Assembly (NCBI GenBank): GCA_934670115.1
Contig: CAKUOV010000044.1
Location: forward strand, 1-19,484
Length of the DNA: 19,484 nt
Origin: an uncultured Eggerthellaceae bacterium
GTDB taxonomy: Bacteria > Actinomycetota > Coriobacteriia > Coriobacteriales > Eggerthellaceae
Direction of reading: 5' to 3'
The notes below the pieces were generated by a model, which was given only the letters and a program-made list of their open reading frames with translations, was not told the origin of the DNA and did no database searches. Shown here piece after piece: positions 1 through 7,530 of this stretch. Position 1 is the stretch's first letter; each line of letters starts with the position of its first letter. A program made the translations under genes and the position numbers.

Positions 1-13
1 GAAACAATCATGC

Positions 14-61
14 TGAAGAGGCCCGTTTCCCCTGCTCAAGGCGGGAAGACAGGCCTCTTCA
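14..61. repeat. Perfect 10-bp inverted repeat (hairpin) at window start
   Basis: Arms at 14-23 and 52-61 (TGAAGAGGCC / GGCCTCTTCA) pair perfectly. A second short pairing inside (TTCCC at 27-31 with GGGAA at 43-47) makes a long stem. Neither strand shows a U-tract after it, so a simple intrinsic terminator is not well supported. It could belong to a gene or element just outside the left edge. Positions 62-199 otherwise contain only a short tandem repeat and the tRNA terminator; I see no gene there. Confidence 0.4.
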
Positions 62-86
62 ACTGCAAAATTCAGGCAATTCTTTA

Positions 87-106
87 CCACCGATTCGCCA
101 CCGATT
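87..106. repeat. Two 9-bp direct repeats with 11-bp period downstream of tRNA-Val
   Basis: CCACCGATT occurs at 87-95 and again at 98-106, an 11-bp period that places both copies on one face of the helix. It lies about 95 bp past the 3' end of the tRNA gene. Short phased repeats next to a tRNA are a pattern seen for integrase arm-type sites, but no integrase gene or att duplication is visible here, so the role is unknown. Confidence 0.3.
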
Positions 107-154
107 TGCCATGCTTAACGCAATGAATAGCCCGCACGCCAAAGCGCCGCATAC

Positions 155-188
155 AAAAACAGGCCACAAACCTGACGTCTGTGACCTG
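155..188 (-). terminator. Intrinsic terminator of the tRNA-Val transcript
   Basis: On the minus strand a 9-bp stem (CAGGTCACA with TGTGGCCTG, one G-U pair; arms at 180-188 and 160-168) is followed directly by five Ts (159-155). It begins 12 nt after the encoded CCA of the tRNA. Confidence 0.75.
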
Positions 189-199
189 CGTACATTCAA

Positions 200-274
200 T
201 GGTGGTCGCTACAGGATTTGAACCTGTGACCCCCGCCGTGTGAAGGCGATGCTCTCCCGCTGAGCCAAGCGACC
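200..274 (-). tRNA. tRNA-Val, anticodon CAC
   Basis: The minus strand folds as a complete cloverleaf. The acceptor stem GGTCGCT pairs perfectly with AGCGACC. The D stem is GCTC/GAGC. The anticodon stem TCGCC/GGCGG closes loop TTCACAC, which gives anticodon CAC and decodes the valine codon GUG. The T arm is ACAGG-TTCAAAT-CCTGT. The discriminator is A at 203 and the CCA end is encoded at 202-200. The gene has its own promoter (292-320) and terminator (155-188), so it is a single-gene transcript. Confidence 0.95.
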
Positions 275-291
275 AAAAATTGTGCTTGACT

Positions 292-320
292 ATAGTAACC
301 GAACCTCCCGACCAATGCAA
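292..320 (-). promoter_or_regulatory. Sigma-70-type promoter of tRNA-Val
   Basis: On the minus strand a -35 box TTGCAT (320-315) and a -10 box TACTAT (297-292) are separated by exactly 17 bp. The start would be near 285, about 10 nt before the mature tRNA 5' end at 274. Confidence 0.7.
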
Positions 321-330
321 GCACCGATTT

Positions 331-361
331 TAAAAGGCGTGCGAAGACATCATCATCGCAC
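331..361 (-). terminator. Possible weak terminator after the activase-fusion gene
   Basis: About 20 nt past the TAA stop at 380, the minus strand has a 6-bp stem GTGCGA/TCGCAC (361-356 and 344-339), then GCC and TTTTA. The stem is short and the T-run is four bases, so termination efficiency is uncertain. The tRNA promoter -35 box lies just beyond, so some separation of transcripts is expected. Confidence 0.4.
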
Positions 362-379
362 CACAATCACACCCTTGGA

Positions 380-3300
380 TTACTCGTGCGCCCTCTTTTG
401 CGCTTTCGCCTCCATGATGAGCATCTGCAAACGGTTCTCAATGTTCGCCTGCGCCATATCAGGATCGTAATCAAGCGGAAGAATCTGCGCGTCGGGATAC
501 ATTTCCTTGAGCTTCTTCGTTATACCGCGCCCCACCACATGATTCGGCAAGCACCCAAAAGGCTGCAAGATGACAAACGCACGACACCCGTGCTGTGCAT
601 GGTGGATGATCTCCGCCGGAATAAGCACGCCTTCGCCCGCATCAAACGTATGGTGAATAATGGGGTCGGACGCCACCACGATATCCTGCATGCGTGCCGC
701 CGGCTCGTAGAGCGGGTGCGCCTTTGCAATTTGATCGCACATGTCGTGCGCAAGGTTGAATATCTCGCTTTCAATACGGAACGTGGCTTTGTAGCCAAAT
801 GGCTTGTCCAAGTGGTATTCGCGCACCTGACGATCCTTGTAGAAATATGATTTGCGAATGACGTCGGTCATGCGTGCTTCAATGATCTCCATGCCGTTTT
901 CTTCCAGGTATCGCTCGATATCCCGGTTTGCGCCTTCGTGGAAATTCAGCAGATACTCGCCCACAATAAGCACTTGCGGTTTGAGATTCGTACGGTCGTA
1001 TTTTACGGTCTGCATAATCTGAATTGCCTGCTCAAAGGCTTTTTTCATACCGCGAATGCCACCTGCGCGCAAACCATCCATGGTCAACTCAAGCGCCCGT
1101 TCAAACGCTTTATCGGCGCTTCCCTTGACAAGCTCATACGGACGCATTTTGCGCAGCAGCTCCTCAAGCGCGTCAATCATAGGCAACCCGAAGGCAATGC
1201 GCATGGCCGTGAGAAGATTCATTTTATAGCCCGGGTGAACGTTGTGGTAATCAACGTCGTCGTTCGTGATAATGGGCACTTGCGGATACCCGGCATCGTC
1301 GAGCGCTTTGCGCAAAAGCGCCGTGTAATGCGTCAGGCGGCAATCGCCAATATATTTTCCCATGGCAATCGCCACGTTATCGGGATCCCATGTTCCGCTC
1401 TCAAGCGCTGCAAGCGCTTCGCCGATAACCACTTGGCACGGGAAGCAAATGTCGTTGTGCACATAGCGTTTTCCCAGGCGAATGGCTTCTTCGCGCCCAA
1501 CGGGCAAAGGAACGGTCACAAGGCCCTGGCCCGCAAAAGCAGCCGCCATCAACATGCTGAATGCATGAGACGTATTCGGCACTAAAACAGTTTTTGTCGG
1601 AATCATATCTTTCACGAACTTGGAATGATACGGATCAACCAGTTCGTTAGACGCACGTTCCGAAACGGACGCGGAATCGCCGGAATCCGCAACATTCTGC
1701 GCTGCCAAACGCGCACGGCGCATATTTACCGTTTCCACGAACGACCTCACGCGAATGCGCAAGGGTCCCACGATATCGCTTTCGTCCACCTTCAGAACAA
1801 GCGGCGCCTTTCCGCCAACCTCATCCATCACACGCACGATCTCATCGGACAGATACGCATCGTGTCCGCAGTTGAAGTTGACAATCTGCGCGTATTCCAA
1901 ATACGAGCTGCGCGCCGCAACAAGCGCCGTGGAAAGCATGCGCGCGTGGAAATTGTTTACCACGTCCAACAGCAAATTCGATAAATCTTCCGTATGGATT
2001 TCCGGAAGCGAATCCGCGGTAAGCACGGGAATGCCGTATTCCGTGAACATCTTGGGCAAGTCGTGATTCACCAAGTCATCGTTTTGGTACGGACGCGAAG
2101 CAAGAATCATTGCATACATGCCAGCCGCTTTGCATTGCTCCATAACGGCACTACCCCGCTGCTGAAGCGCGCTTCTGAACGCATCTTGTGCGGCGATTGC
2201 CTGGTCGAGCGCTTGAAGCACGTCCGTTGACGCAATGCCGAACGTCTCTTTCATGTATTTGCAAAGCTGCTTGTCGCGATCTTTGGCGCTGTACCAATGC
2301 CATAACGGCGCATCGAGGGGAATGCCCCATCGATCATAGGGGTTATCGGAGTTCCCAATAACCATAGGATACCCCTTCACCACTGCGCACATCGATTCAG
2401 CCGTTTTTTCCGTGCCCTCGCTGGGAACAACCGTGATGATGGGCATGAAAATACGATCCACGCCCATCTTCACCAGGCTGCGAATATGCCCGTGGACAAG
2501 TTTCGCGGGGAAACATACCGTATCCGAGGTAACCGCGTGAAGGCCGCTTTCGTATATTTTGCGCGTGCTAAACGGCGAAAGTTTTACGCCAAAGCCAAGC
2601 GCCTTGAAAAACGTAGTCCAAAACGGTGCATTGTCCCATAGCGCCAACACGCGCGGCAGGCCAATGACAACACCCCTATCAGGGAAAAGTTGCTGGTAAG
2701 GATATTCTTTGAACAGCAACGCCTTACGCTCTTCAAACAAATTCGGAACACTTGCCTGCTCTTGCGCAACTTTTGCGAGCGCCTTTTTTGTCTCGCTATC
2801 GTGCGCATCACCAACAACCTGTCCCTTTGGGCAGCGATTACCCGTGATGAACGTCCGTCCATTCGAAAACATCAGACGCGTGCGGTTGCAATGATTTGCG
2901 CAAAACGGACAAGTCAGGTTCTGCTCTTGCTCGTATGTCAGATTTGCCGCAGCCTCAAAGCCAATGAACCGCGACTTCACCAGCGGATCAGCAGCACGCT
3001 GCGCTTCCATGTGCTCTTGCGTAAGCATGGCCGCGCCCAAAGCGCCCATAAGACCCGGATACGGCGCGCGCACAACCTGTTTGCCCAGATATTCCTCGAA
3101 TGCGCGCAGAACAGCATCGTTCATGAACGTACCGCCCTGAACCACAATCGCGTTGCCCAGGTTGTCCAGATTCGACAAGCGAATGACTTTCGTGAACACA
3201 TTTTCAATGATAGAGCGACAAAGACCTGCCATGATATCGGCTGGCGTGCTTCCCCGCCGCTGCTCGGTAACAATGTTCGAATTCATGAACACCGTGCAGC

Positions 3301-4948
3301 GACTTCCCAGTTGAGCAGGACGCTTCGACGAGAACGCCGCTTGAGCAATGTCGTGCGTGGGAATGCCCAACGTAGACGCGAAGTTCTCCAGGAAGCTGCC
3401 GCAACCCGAAGAGCACGCCTCGTTGACCACGATATTCGTGACAATGCCGTCTGACAACCAAATGGCCTTCATGTCCTGGCCGCCAATGTCCAACACAAAC
3501 GTGGCCTGGGGAAGCGTTGAGCATGCCGCTTTTGCGTGAGCAACTGTTTCCACCACGTGATAATCGGCGCCGAATGCTTCGTGCATGAGCATTTCGCCGT
3601 AACCGGTGGTGCCCACACCTAAAAGCTCAATCGTGCTATTCTGGCGCGCGTAACGTTCGCTCATTTCCGCTAAAGCTTTTTTGGCAACATCCAGCGGCTC
3701 GCCTTCGTTCGAAGCATAAAAGCTATCGATAAGCGAGCCATCCTCGGCCATCAAGACAAACTTCGTGGTGGTGCTTCCGCAGTCAATGCCCAGGTATGCA
3801 CGCACCGATTCGCCGGGAGCAATGCCGCAGCCCTTCTGCGATCGAAGCGCATGACGTTCCTTAAATCGAGTGAACCCTTCTTCGCTTTCGAAGAAGGGGG
3901 TCGCGCTTGATGCATCATCCTGATCCAAAAACGACGGGTCTTCCAGAATTGAAAGCGCCTGGTCAATGTCGAGGTTCGCAAACGTGATGCTAGTCGGGGC
4001 ACCCGCAGCGGACGCGCCGGAACCGATGGTCGCGCTATCAGCTGCTTCGCAATCGCAGAAGGGCGTTTCGCTAGCCGCTTCGGCGTTTGCATCGCCAGCT
4101 GCTTCGCCAGCATCAGAAGTCGCATCTTGATCACCGAATAGAACATCCAAAGAAAGCGCCGCCCCCAAAGCAACAATCGTCTCGGGATGTTTTGGCACAA
4201 TAATGTCGCTCTCGGATAAGTTCAGGCGCTCTTTGAACACCTGAATCAAACGGGGGTTGAACGTAAGCGGACCGCCCTCAAAAATGACGGGCGACGTGAT
4301 ATCAAGACCCTGCGCCAGGCCGCCAATCGTCTGTTTTGCAATGGCATGAAATGTGGATAATGCCAGGTCTTCTTTAGGAACACCCTGATTGAGAAGCGGC
4401 TGGATATCGGTTTTCGCATAAACGCCGCAACGACCCGAAACGTCGTACACGCGCGTTCCAAGACACGCCCGATCGTTGAATTGCTCCACAGGAATACGCA
4501 GAAGGTTCGCGATCTCATCGATAAATGCACCAGTGCCACCCGCGCACGAACCGTTCATGCGCATATCGCTCACCGTCGCGCGACCCGTGTGCTGGCCCTC
4601 TGTGAAGAAAACCATCTTCGCATCCTGGCCGCCCAGCTCAATAGCAGTTCGGGCAGAGGGAAACAACTTCCCTACCGCAATGGCGTTTGCCACTACTTCC
4701 TGAACGTAAAAAACTCCCAAGGCCTGCGCCATGGGAGCCGCACCCGAACCCGTGAGCGCGCAGCGAATCTCGCAGTTAGGGAACTGCTCCTTCACGTTGC
4801 CCAAAAGCTGCGCGACCGCATGTGCCTGCTTCGCCTCGTGCCTGCGATATTCAGAATAAAGGACCTCATCGGTTCCAGCGTCAAGCGCAATCGCCTTAAC
4901 CGTTGTGGAACCGATGTCAATTCCCAGCTTAATTTTTTTTACCAACAT
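380..4948 (-). CDS. Tandem 2-hydroxyacyl-CoA dehydratase activase fused to dehydratase-like domains
   Basis: This is a 1522-residue cytosolic protein. Two BadF/BadG/HgdC-type ASKHA ATPase domains come first. Domain 1 has GIDIGSTT near residues 9-16, GGQDAK near 105 and Cys in NGSCAGGTG (about 138) and SGRCGVYAK (about 175). Domain 2 has GIDCGSTTTK near 386, GGQDMK near 487, and Cys in NEACSSGCG (about 511) and GSRCTVF (about 552). An acidic, Ala-rich linker (about 268-320) joins them. CPFCANHC near 681 is followed by DUF2229/HgdD-like domains with Cys in SDTVCFP (about 811), NFNCGHD (about 1025) and NDICFPC (about 1168). In the known family, the activase uses ATP to drive one low-potential electron into a dehydratase or double-cubane-cluster reductase. 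Fusion of both parts suggests a self-contained ATP-driven reductase, with substrate unknown. I chose the ATG at 4948 because GAGG lies 6 nt upstream; the longer open frame starts at a weak TTG. No separate dehydratase subunits are nearby. Confidence 0.85.
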   Translation of the reverse strand: MLVKKIKLGIDIGSTTVKAIALDAGTDEVLYSEYRRHEAKQAHAVAQLLGNVKEQFPNCEIRCALTGSGAAPMAQALGVFYVQEVVANAIAVGKLFPSARTAIELGGQDAKMVFFTEGQHTGRATVSDMRMNGSCAGGTGAFIDEIANLLRIPVEQFNDRACLGTRVYDVSGRCGVYAKTDIQPLLNQGVPKEDLALSTFHAIAKQTIGGLAQGLDITSPVIFEGGPLTFNPRLIQVFKERLNLSESDIIVPKHPETIVALGAALSLDVLFGDQDATSDAGEAAGDANAEAASETPFCDCEAADSATIGSGASAAGAPTSITFANLDIDQALSILEDPSFLDQDDASSATPFFESEEGFTRFKERHALRSQKGCGIAPGESVRAYLGIDCGSTTTKFVLMAEDGSLIDSFYASNEGEPLDVAKKALAEMSERYARQNSTIELLGVGTTGYGEMLMHEAFGADYHVVETVAHAKAACSTLPQATFVLDIGGQDMKAIWLSDGIVTNIVVNEACSSGCGSFLENFASTLGIPTHDIAQAAFSSKRPAQLGSRCTVFMNSNIVTEQRRGSTPADIMAGLCRSIIENVFTKVIRLSNLDNLGNAIVVQGGTFMNDAVLRAFEEYLGKQVVRAPYPGLMGALGAAMLTQEHMEAQRAADPLVKSRFIGFEAAANLTYEQEQNLTCPFCANHCNRTRLMFSNGRTFITGNRCPKGQVVGDAHDSETKKALAKVAQEQASVPNLFEERKALLFKEYPYQQLFPDRGVVIGLPRVLALWDNAPFWTTFFKALGFGVKLSPFSTRKIYESGLHAVTSDTVCFPAKLVHGHIRSLVKMGVDRIFMPIITVVPSEGTEKTAESMCAVVKGYPMVIGNSDNPYDRWGIPLDAPLWHWYSAKDRDKQLCKYMKETFGIASTDVLQALDQAIAAQDAFRSALQQRGSAVMEQCKAAGMYAMILASRPYQNDDLVNHDLPKMFTEYGIPVLTADSLPEIHTEDLSNLLLDVVNNFHARMLSTALVAARSSYLEYAQIVNFNCGHDAYLSDEIVRVMDEVGGKAPLVLKVDESDIVGPLRIRVRSFVETVNMRRARLAAQNVADSGDSASVSERASNELVDPYHSKFVKDMIPTKTVLVPNTSHAFSMLMAAAFAGQGLVTVPLPVGREEAIRLGKRYVHNDICFPCQVVIGEALAALESGTWDPDNVAIAMGKYIGDCRLTHYTALLRKALDDAGYPQVPIITNDDVDYHNVHPGYKMNLLTAMRIAFGLPMIDALEELLRKMRPYELVKGSADKAFERALELTMDGLRAGGIRGMKKAFEQAIQIMQTVKYDRTNLKPQVLIVGEYLLNFHEGANRDIERYLEENGMEIIEARMTDVIRKSYFYKDRQVREYHLDKPFGYKATFRIESEIFNLAHDMCDQIAKAHPLYEPAARMQDIVVASDPIIHHTFDAGEGVLIPAEIIHHAQHGCRAFVILQPFGCLPNHVVGRGITKKLKEMYPDAQILPLDYDPDMAQANIENRLQMLIMEAKAQKRAHE

Positions 4949-5069
4949 AAATTGCCTCATGCGCGCCAAAAGCAAAAGCAATTCGCGTTGCGGTTCATCA
5001 GACCAGCAGCTGCTTTAAAGCAAATCGACGCGCAATACCGTTATAGTTCGCCGTTTCTTATTCTTACGA

Positions 5070-5098
5070 ATTATAGCGAATTAAACCGAAGCAAGGTA
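5070..5098 (-). promoter_or_regulatory. Putative promoter of the activase-fusion gene
   Basis: A perfect -10 box TATAAT lies at 5075-5070 on the minus strand, in the trpS-to-activase gap. No consensus -35 is seen at 17 bp; TTACCT at 18 bp spacing is the best of several poor options. Transcription would start near 5063 and give a leader of about 115 nt before the ATG at 4948. The gene can therefore be expressed separately from trpS, after which I see no clear terminator. Confidence 0.45.
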
Positions 5099-5119
5099 AT
5101 TAGGATTGGTTGACGTGCA

Positions 5120-6169
5120 TTAATACACCATATGCATAGCTTCGCGAACTTCGGCAAGCGTCTCGTTGGCAATTTCGTTCGCGCGGCGATTACCATCGGC
5201 CAAAACGTCATGAATGTAATCCATCTGGCCTTCCAGCTCGCGACGACGCTCGCGCAGCGGAGCCAAATACGAGTTCACGCTTTCATTCACGTATTTCTTC
5301 AAAGCGCCCGAGCCGCCTTCGCCAATCTCTTCGGCAATCTCAACTTCGGAACGGCCCGTGCACAAAGCAGCCGTGGTCAGAAGCGCAGAAACACCGGGGC
5401 GGTTCTCCTTGTCGAACGTGATCATGCGCTCGGAGTCGGTCTTGGACTTCTTGATGAGCTTCCACGTTTCCTCTTCGGTCAAGCACAGGGAAATGGCGTT
5501 GCCGTAGCTCTTGGACATCTTGCGGCCGTCCAAGCCGGGCACTTCGGGGATGTCGTCGTTCAGAATGCCCTCGGGCAGCGGGAACACCTCGGCATAGCGC
5601 TCGTTGAAACGGCGCGCAATCTGACGCGTAATCTCGATATGGGGCAGCTGATCCTTGCCAACCGGCACAATATTGCCCTTGCAGAACAAAATGTCGCAAG
5701 CCTGATGAACCGGGTACGTAAGCAAAAGGCCGGTAAGCGCGTGTCCCGAAGCCTCCTGCTCCGCCTTCACCGTGGGGTTGCGGAACAACTCGCTTTCGGT
5801 GACCAAGCTCAAAAACGGCAGCATAAGCTGGTTTAACGCCGGCACCGCAGAATGAGTGAAAATCATGGTCTTTTCAGGATCAAGACCCGCAGCAAGATAA
5901 TCGATGACCATATTTGCCACGTTGTCCTGAATGTTCGCCGTGGTATCGCGGTCGGTAATTACCTGGTAGTCGGCAATAATGACGTTCGTCGCAATACCCT
6001 TGTTTTGCAAGCGCACGCGCTCTTTGATGGTGCCGAAGTAATGCCCCATATGCAAGCGCCCCGTGGGACGATCGCCCGTGAGCATCGTGTATTTCTCGGG
6101 ATGGACCTCAAGATCAGCCACAATGGCGTCGCTGCGCTTCTTGCTTGCTTCAAAACTATCTTCACTCAT
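5120..6169 (-). CDS. trpS: Tryptophanyl-tRNA synthetase
   Basis: This 349-residue class I aminoacyl-tRNA synthetase charges tRNA-Trp with tryptophan in the cytosol. The HIGH-type signature is HMGH at residues 40-43, inside TGDRPTGRLHMGHYFG. The KMSKS loop is at residues 217-221 (GRKMSKSYGN). The length fits bacterial TrpRS. Segments around VITDRDT and PVGKDQLPHIEITRQIARRFN match the family. The ATG at 6169 is preceded by an AAAGAG purine stretch 6 nt upstream, a modest Shine-Dalgarno. The gene is divergent from queD, and a -10 box TATACT lies at 6222-6217. No tRNA-like T-box leader fits in the short 5' untranslated region. Confidence 0.95.
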   Translation of the reverse strand: MSEDSFEASKKRSDAIVADLEVHPEKYTMLTGDRPTGRLHMGHYFGTIKERVRLQNKGIATNVIIADYQVITDRDTTANIQDNVANMVIDYLAAGLDPEKTMIFTHSAVPALNQLMLPFLSLVTESELFRNPTVKAEQEASGHALTGLLLTYPVHQACDILFCKGNIVPVGKDQLPHIEITRQIARRFNERYAEVFPLPEGILNDDIPEVPGLDGRKMSKSYGNAISLCLTEEETWKLIKKSKTDSERMITFDKENRPGVSALLTTAALCTGRSEVEIAEEIGEGGSGALKKYVNESVNSYLAPLRERRRELEGQMDYIHDVLADGNRRANEIANETLAEVREAMHMVY

Positions 6170-6216
6170 GGTGCACTCTTTCGTTGATGAAATTGAAGTT
6201 ATGGTAACGATAGGTC

Positions 6217-6245
6217 AGTATAACGTATGCAAAGCCTATCTTTGC
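6217..6245 (-). promoter_or_regulatory. Putative trpS promoter with overlapping dyad
   Basis: On the minus strand a -10 box TATACT (6222-6217) lies about 50 nt before the trpS start codon. At 17-bp spacing the -35 position reads GCAAAG, a poor match to consensus. It falls in a perfect inverted repeat, GCAAAG (6229-6234) and CTTTGC (6240-6245). A dyad over a weak -35 could be an operator or activator site; this is inference. Confidence 0.35.
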
Positions 6246-6350
6246 GCAGCACCTTGCATGAATTGTGTTATCGTTTGCAAAAGCAGGCGGTATTGACGGT
6301 TGGCAAGCCCGCCGCGCCGCATTTTGAATCGATTTTGACGCAGACGCCCC

Positions 6351-6367
6351 TTGCGCAAGCTGCGCAA
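6351..6367. repeat. 17-bp palindrome upstream of queD
   Basis: TTGCGCA (6351-6357) and TGCGCAA (6361-6367) form a perfect dyad around AGC, 61 bp before the queD ATG. It may be an operator in the divergent trpS/queD region or a short leader hairpin. I saw no preQ1 riboswitch core here and no convincing sigma-70 promoter for queD. Confidence 0.3.
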
Positions 6368-6428
6368 AACAAGAACGGACTGCGAGATAGAACGCAAAAC
6401 GCACGAGAACCTACAGAAGGGTTGCAGC

Positions 6429-6851
6429 ATGTACGAACTCAAAACCGAAACAGCCTTCGATTCGGCTCATTTCTTGACCGACTATTACGGAAAATGCGAA
6501 AACTTGCACGGTCATCGTTGGCGCGTGGTGGTGTATTTGCGCCAAGAACAGCTGCAAACGGAGGGCACCATGAAAGATATGGTGCTTGACTTCACCGCAT
6601 TCAAACGCATTGTGCGCGCGCAGGCCGAAGCCATGGATCACATGTTCCTGGTTGAAGAAGGCTCGCTTGCACCCGCCACCGTTGCTGCACTGGAAGGCGA
6701 AGGCTTTTCGCTGCTCATGCTGCCGTTTCGTACGACCTCCGAGAACTTGGCACGCTATTTCGCTGGAAAGCTTATCGAGCAGGGGCTTGATATCTCGCGC
6801 GTAGAAATGTATGAGACGCCCAACAACTGCGCCATTTGGTACGCCGATTAG
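6429..6851 (+). CDS. queD: 6-carboxytetrahydropterin synthase (QueD/6-pyruvoyl-tetrahydropterin synthase family)
   Basis: This is a 140-residue T-fold enzyme. QueD makes 6-carboxy-5,6,7,8-tetrahydropterin from dihydroneopterin triphosphate, the second step towards 7-deazaguanine (preQ0/queuosine). The zinc ligands are visible as His14 (DSAHF) and His27 and His29 (LHGHRW). The catalytic Cys23 precedes them, and Asp70-His71 occurs in MDHMF. The C-terminal SENLARY and VEMYETPNN motifs are typical. The ATG at 6429 is chosen over an upstream in-frame start at 6351 because AGAAGG lies 8 nt before it and family homology starts there. ykgJ follows 27 bp downstream on the same strand, so they are probably cotranscribed. 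No other queuosine gene is in the window, so the rest of the pathway must be elsewhere or the product is used differently. Confidence 0.9.
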   Translation: MYELKTETAFDSAHFLTDYYGKCENLHGHRWRVVVYLRQEQLQTEGTMKDMVLDFTAFKRIVRAQAEAMDHMFLVEEGSLAPATVAALEGEGFSLLMLPFRTTSENLARYFAGKLIEQGLDISRVEMYETPNNCAIWYAD

Positions 6852-6878
6852 CACGCGAAGAGCGGTTGAGCGCGTTTC

Positions 6879-7241
6879 ATGAGAATCAATCACGTTTATG
6901 ATTCTGGCATGCTGGAAGGATTCGCTTGCCAGTGCTGCGGGACGTGCTGTTGCATCCCTGGTGGCATTGTGCGCTTAAACGATGCCGAAATTACGCGCAT
7001 CGCAGCATATCTGGGCATGAGCGAAGATGACTTCATTGCGCAAGAAACCGAAGTTTCCCCTGATAGGAAATGCCTTATCCTGAAGGATTCGCCTGATGGC
7101 ACGGGTGCTTGCGGAATGCTTGACGCAGCAGGCCGCTGTCGCATCCACCCCGTAAAACCCGATCAATGCGCAAGCTTTCCCTACGATTGGGCAAACGACA
7201 ACTCCACCACCTACTGCCCCGCCCTGCGCGCCCTTTGTTGA
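6879..7241 (+). CDS. YkgJ-family CxxCxxCC metal-binding protein
   Basis: This 120-residue cysteine-rich protein has an N-terminal cluster from residue 17 (FACQCCGTCCC) and later cysteines in GACGML, GRCRIHP, DQCASFPYDW and TYCPAL. This is the layout of the YkgJ/Pfam CxxCxxCC family, thought to chelate zinc or an iron-sulfur cluster; its biochemical role is not established. The start at 6879 lacks a strong Shine-Dalgarno, and Met11 (6909) is an alternative. The TGA stop (7239-7241) lies inside the left arm of a REP palindrome that begins at 7234. The last residues, and possibly the length, are thus set by the inserted repeat, so the natural C-terminus may have been trimmed. No promoter is seen between it and queD. 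Confidence 0.75.
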   Translation: MRINHVYDSGMLEGFACQCCGTCCCIPGGIVRLNDAEITRIAAYLGMSEDDFIAQETEVSPDRKCLILKDSPDGTGACGMLDAAGRCRIHPVKPDQCASFPYDWANDNSTTYCPALRALC

Positions 7242-7268
7242 CAAATTACCCCACCTTTTGTCAACAAA
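7234..7268 (-). repeat. REP copy 1 (35-bp palindrome, minus orientation)
   Basis: The arms TTTGTTGACAAA (7234-7245) and TTTGTCAACAAA (7257-7268) are perfectly complementary over 12 bp. The loop TTACCCCACCT is the reverse complement of the loop in the other three copies. The ykgJ TGA stop lies inside the left arm. Confidence 0.9.
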
Positions 7269-7365
7269 CGCAACGATGGAGCGCTTCAATGCCCACCTCC
7301 CATCTCTCGCGTGCTTCTTGATAAGCAGCGAATACAGAAATAAAAACAACAAGCAGAGCACCCTC

Positions 7366-7399
7366 TTTGTTGACAAAAGGTGGGGTAATTTGTCAACAA
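7366..7399 (+). repeat. REP copy 2 (plus orientation)
   Basis: The left arm TTTGTTGACAAA (7366-7377), loop AGGTGGGGTAA (7378-7388) and right arm TTTGTCAACAA (7389-7399) are clear, with only the outermost pair lost. It is inverted relative to copy 1, 97 bp away, so the pair resembles a bacterial interspersed mosaic element. Confidence 0.9.
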
Positions 7400-7530
7400 C
7401 ATATGTTTCTAATGCCTTTGTAGCTTTTTGTAAGCAATTTGATAGCGCTTTCACCTCTTTTGATAGGTTTTTGTTGGATTAGGTTGGTATTTTTGCCTCA
7501 CTAACTTATCCCGAATCAAAGGAGACAATC

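Noticed and set aside
84..320. 78-residue minus-strand frame covering the tRNA region
   Set aside because: It runs straight through tRNA-Val, its promoter and its terminator.
6246..6428. preQ1 riboswitch upstream of queD
   Set aside because: I looked for the short C-rich pseudoknot core and A-rich tail of class I and saw no match; only a simple palindrome at 6351-6367.
6411..6893. 160-residue minus-strand frame opposite queD
   Set aside because: queD on the plus strand keeps zinc and catalytic residues and has a Shine-Dalgarno; the antisense frame has neither.
6975..7454. 159-residue minus-strand frame across ykgJ and two REP copies, and the 74-residue plus frame at 7258-7482
   Set aside because: Both consist largely of palindrome and antisense sequence, and neither shows a ribosome site or domain.
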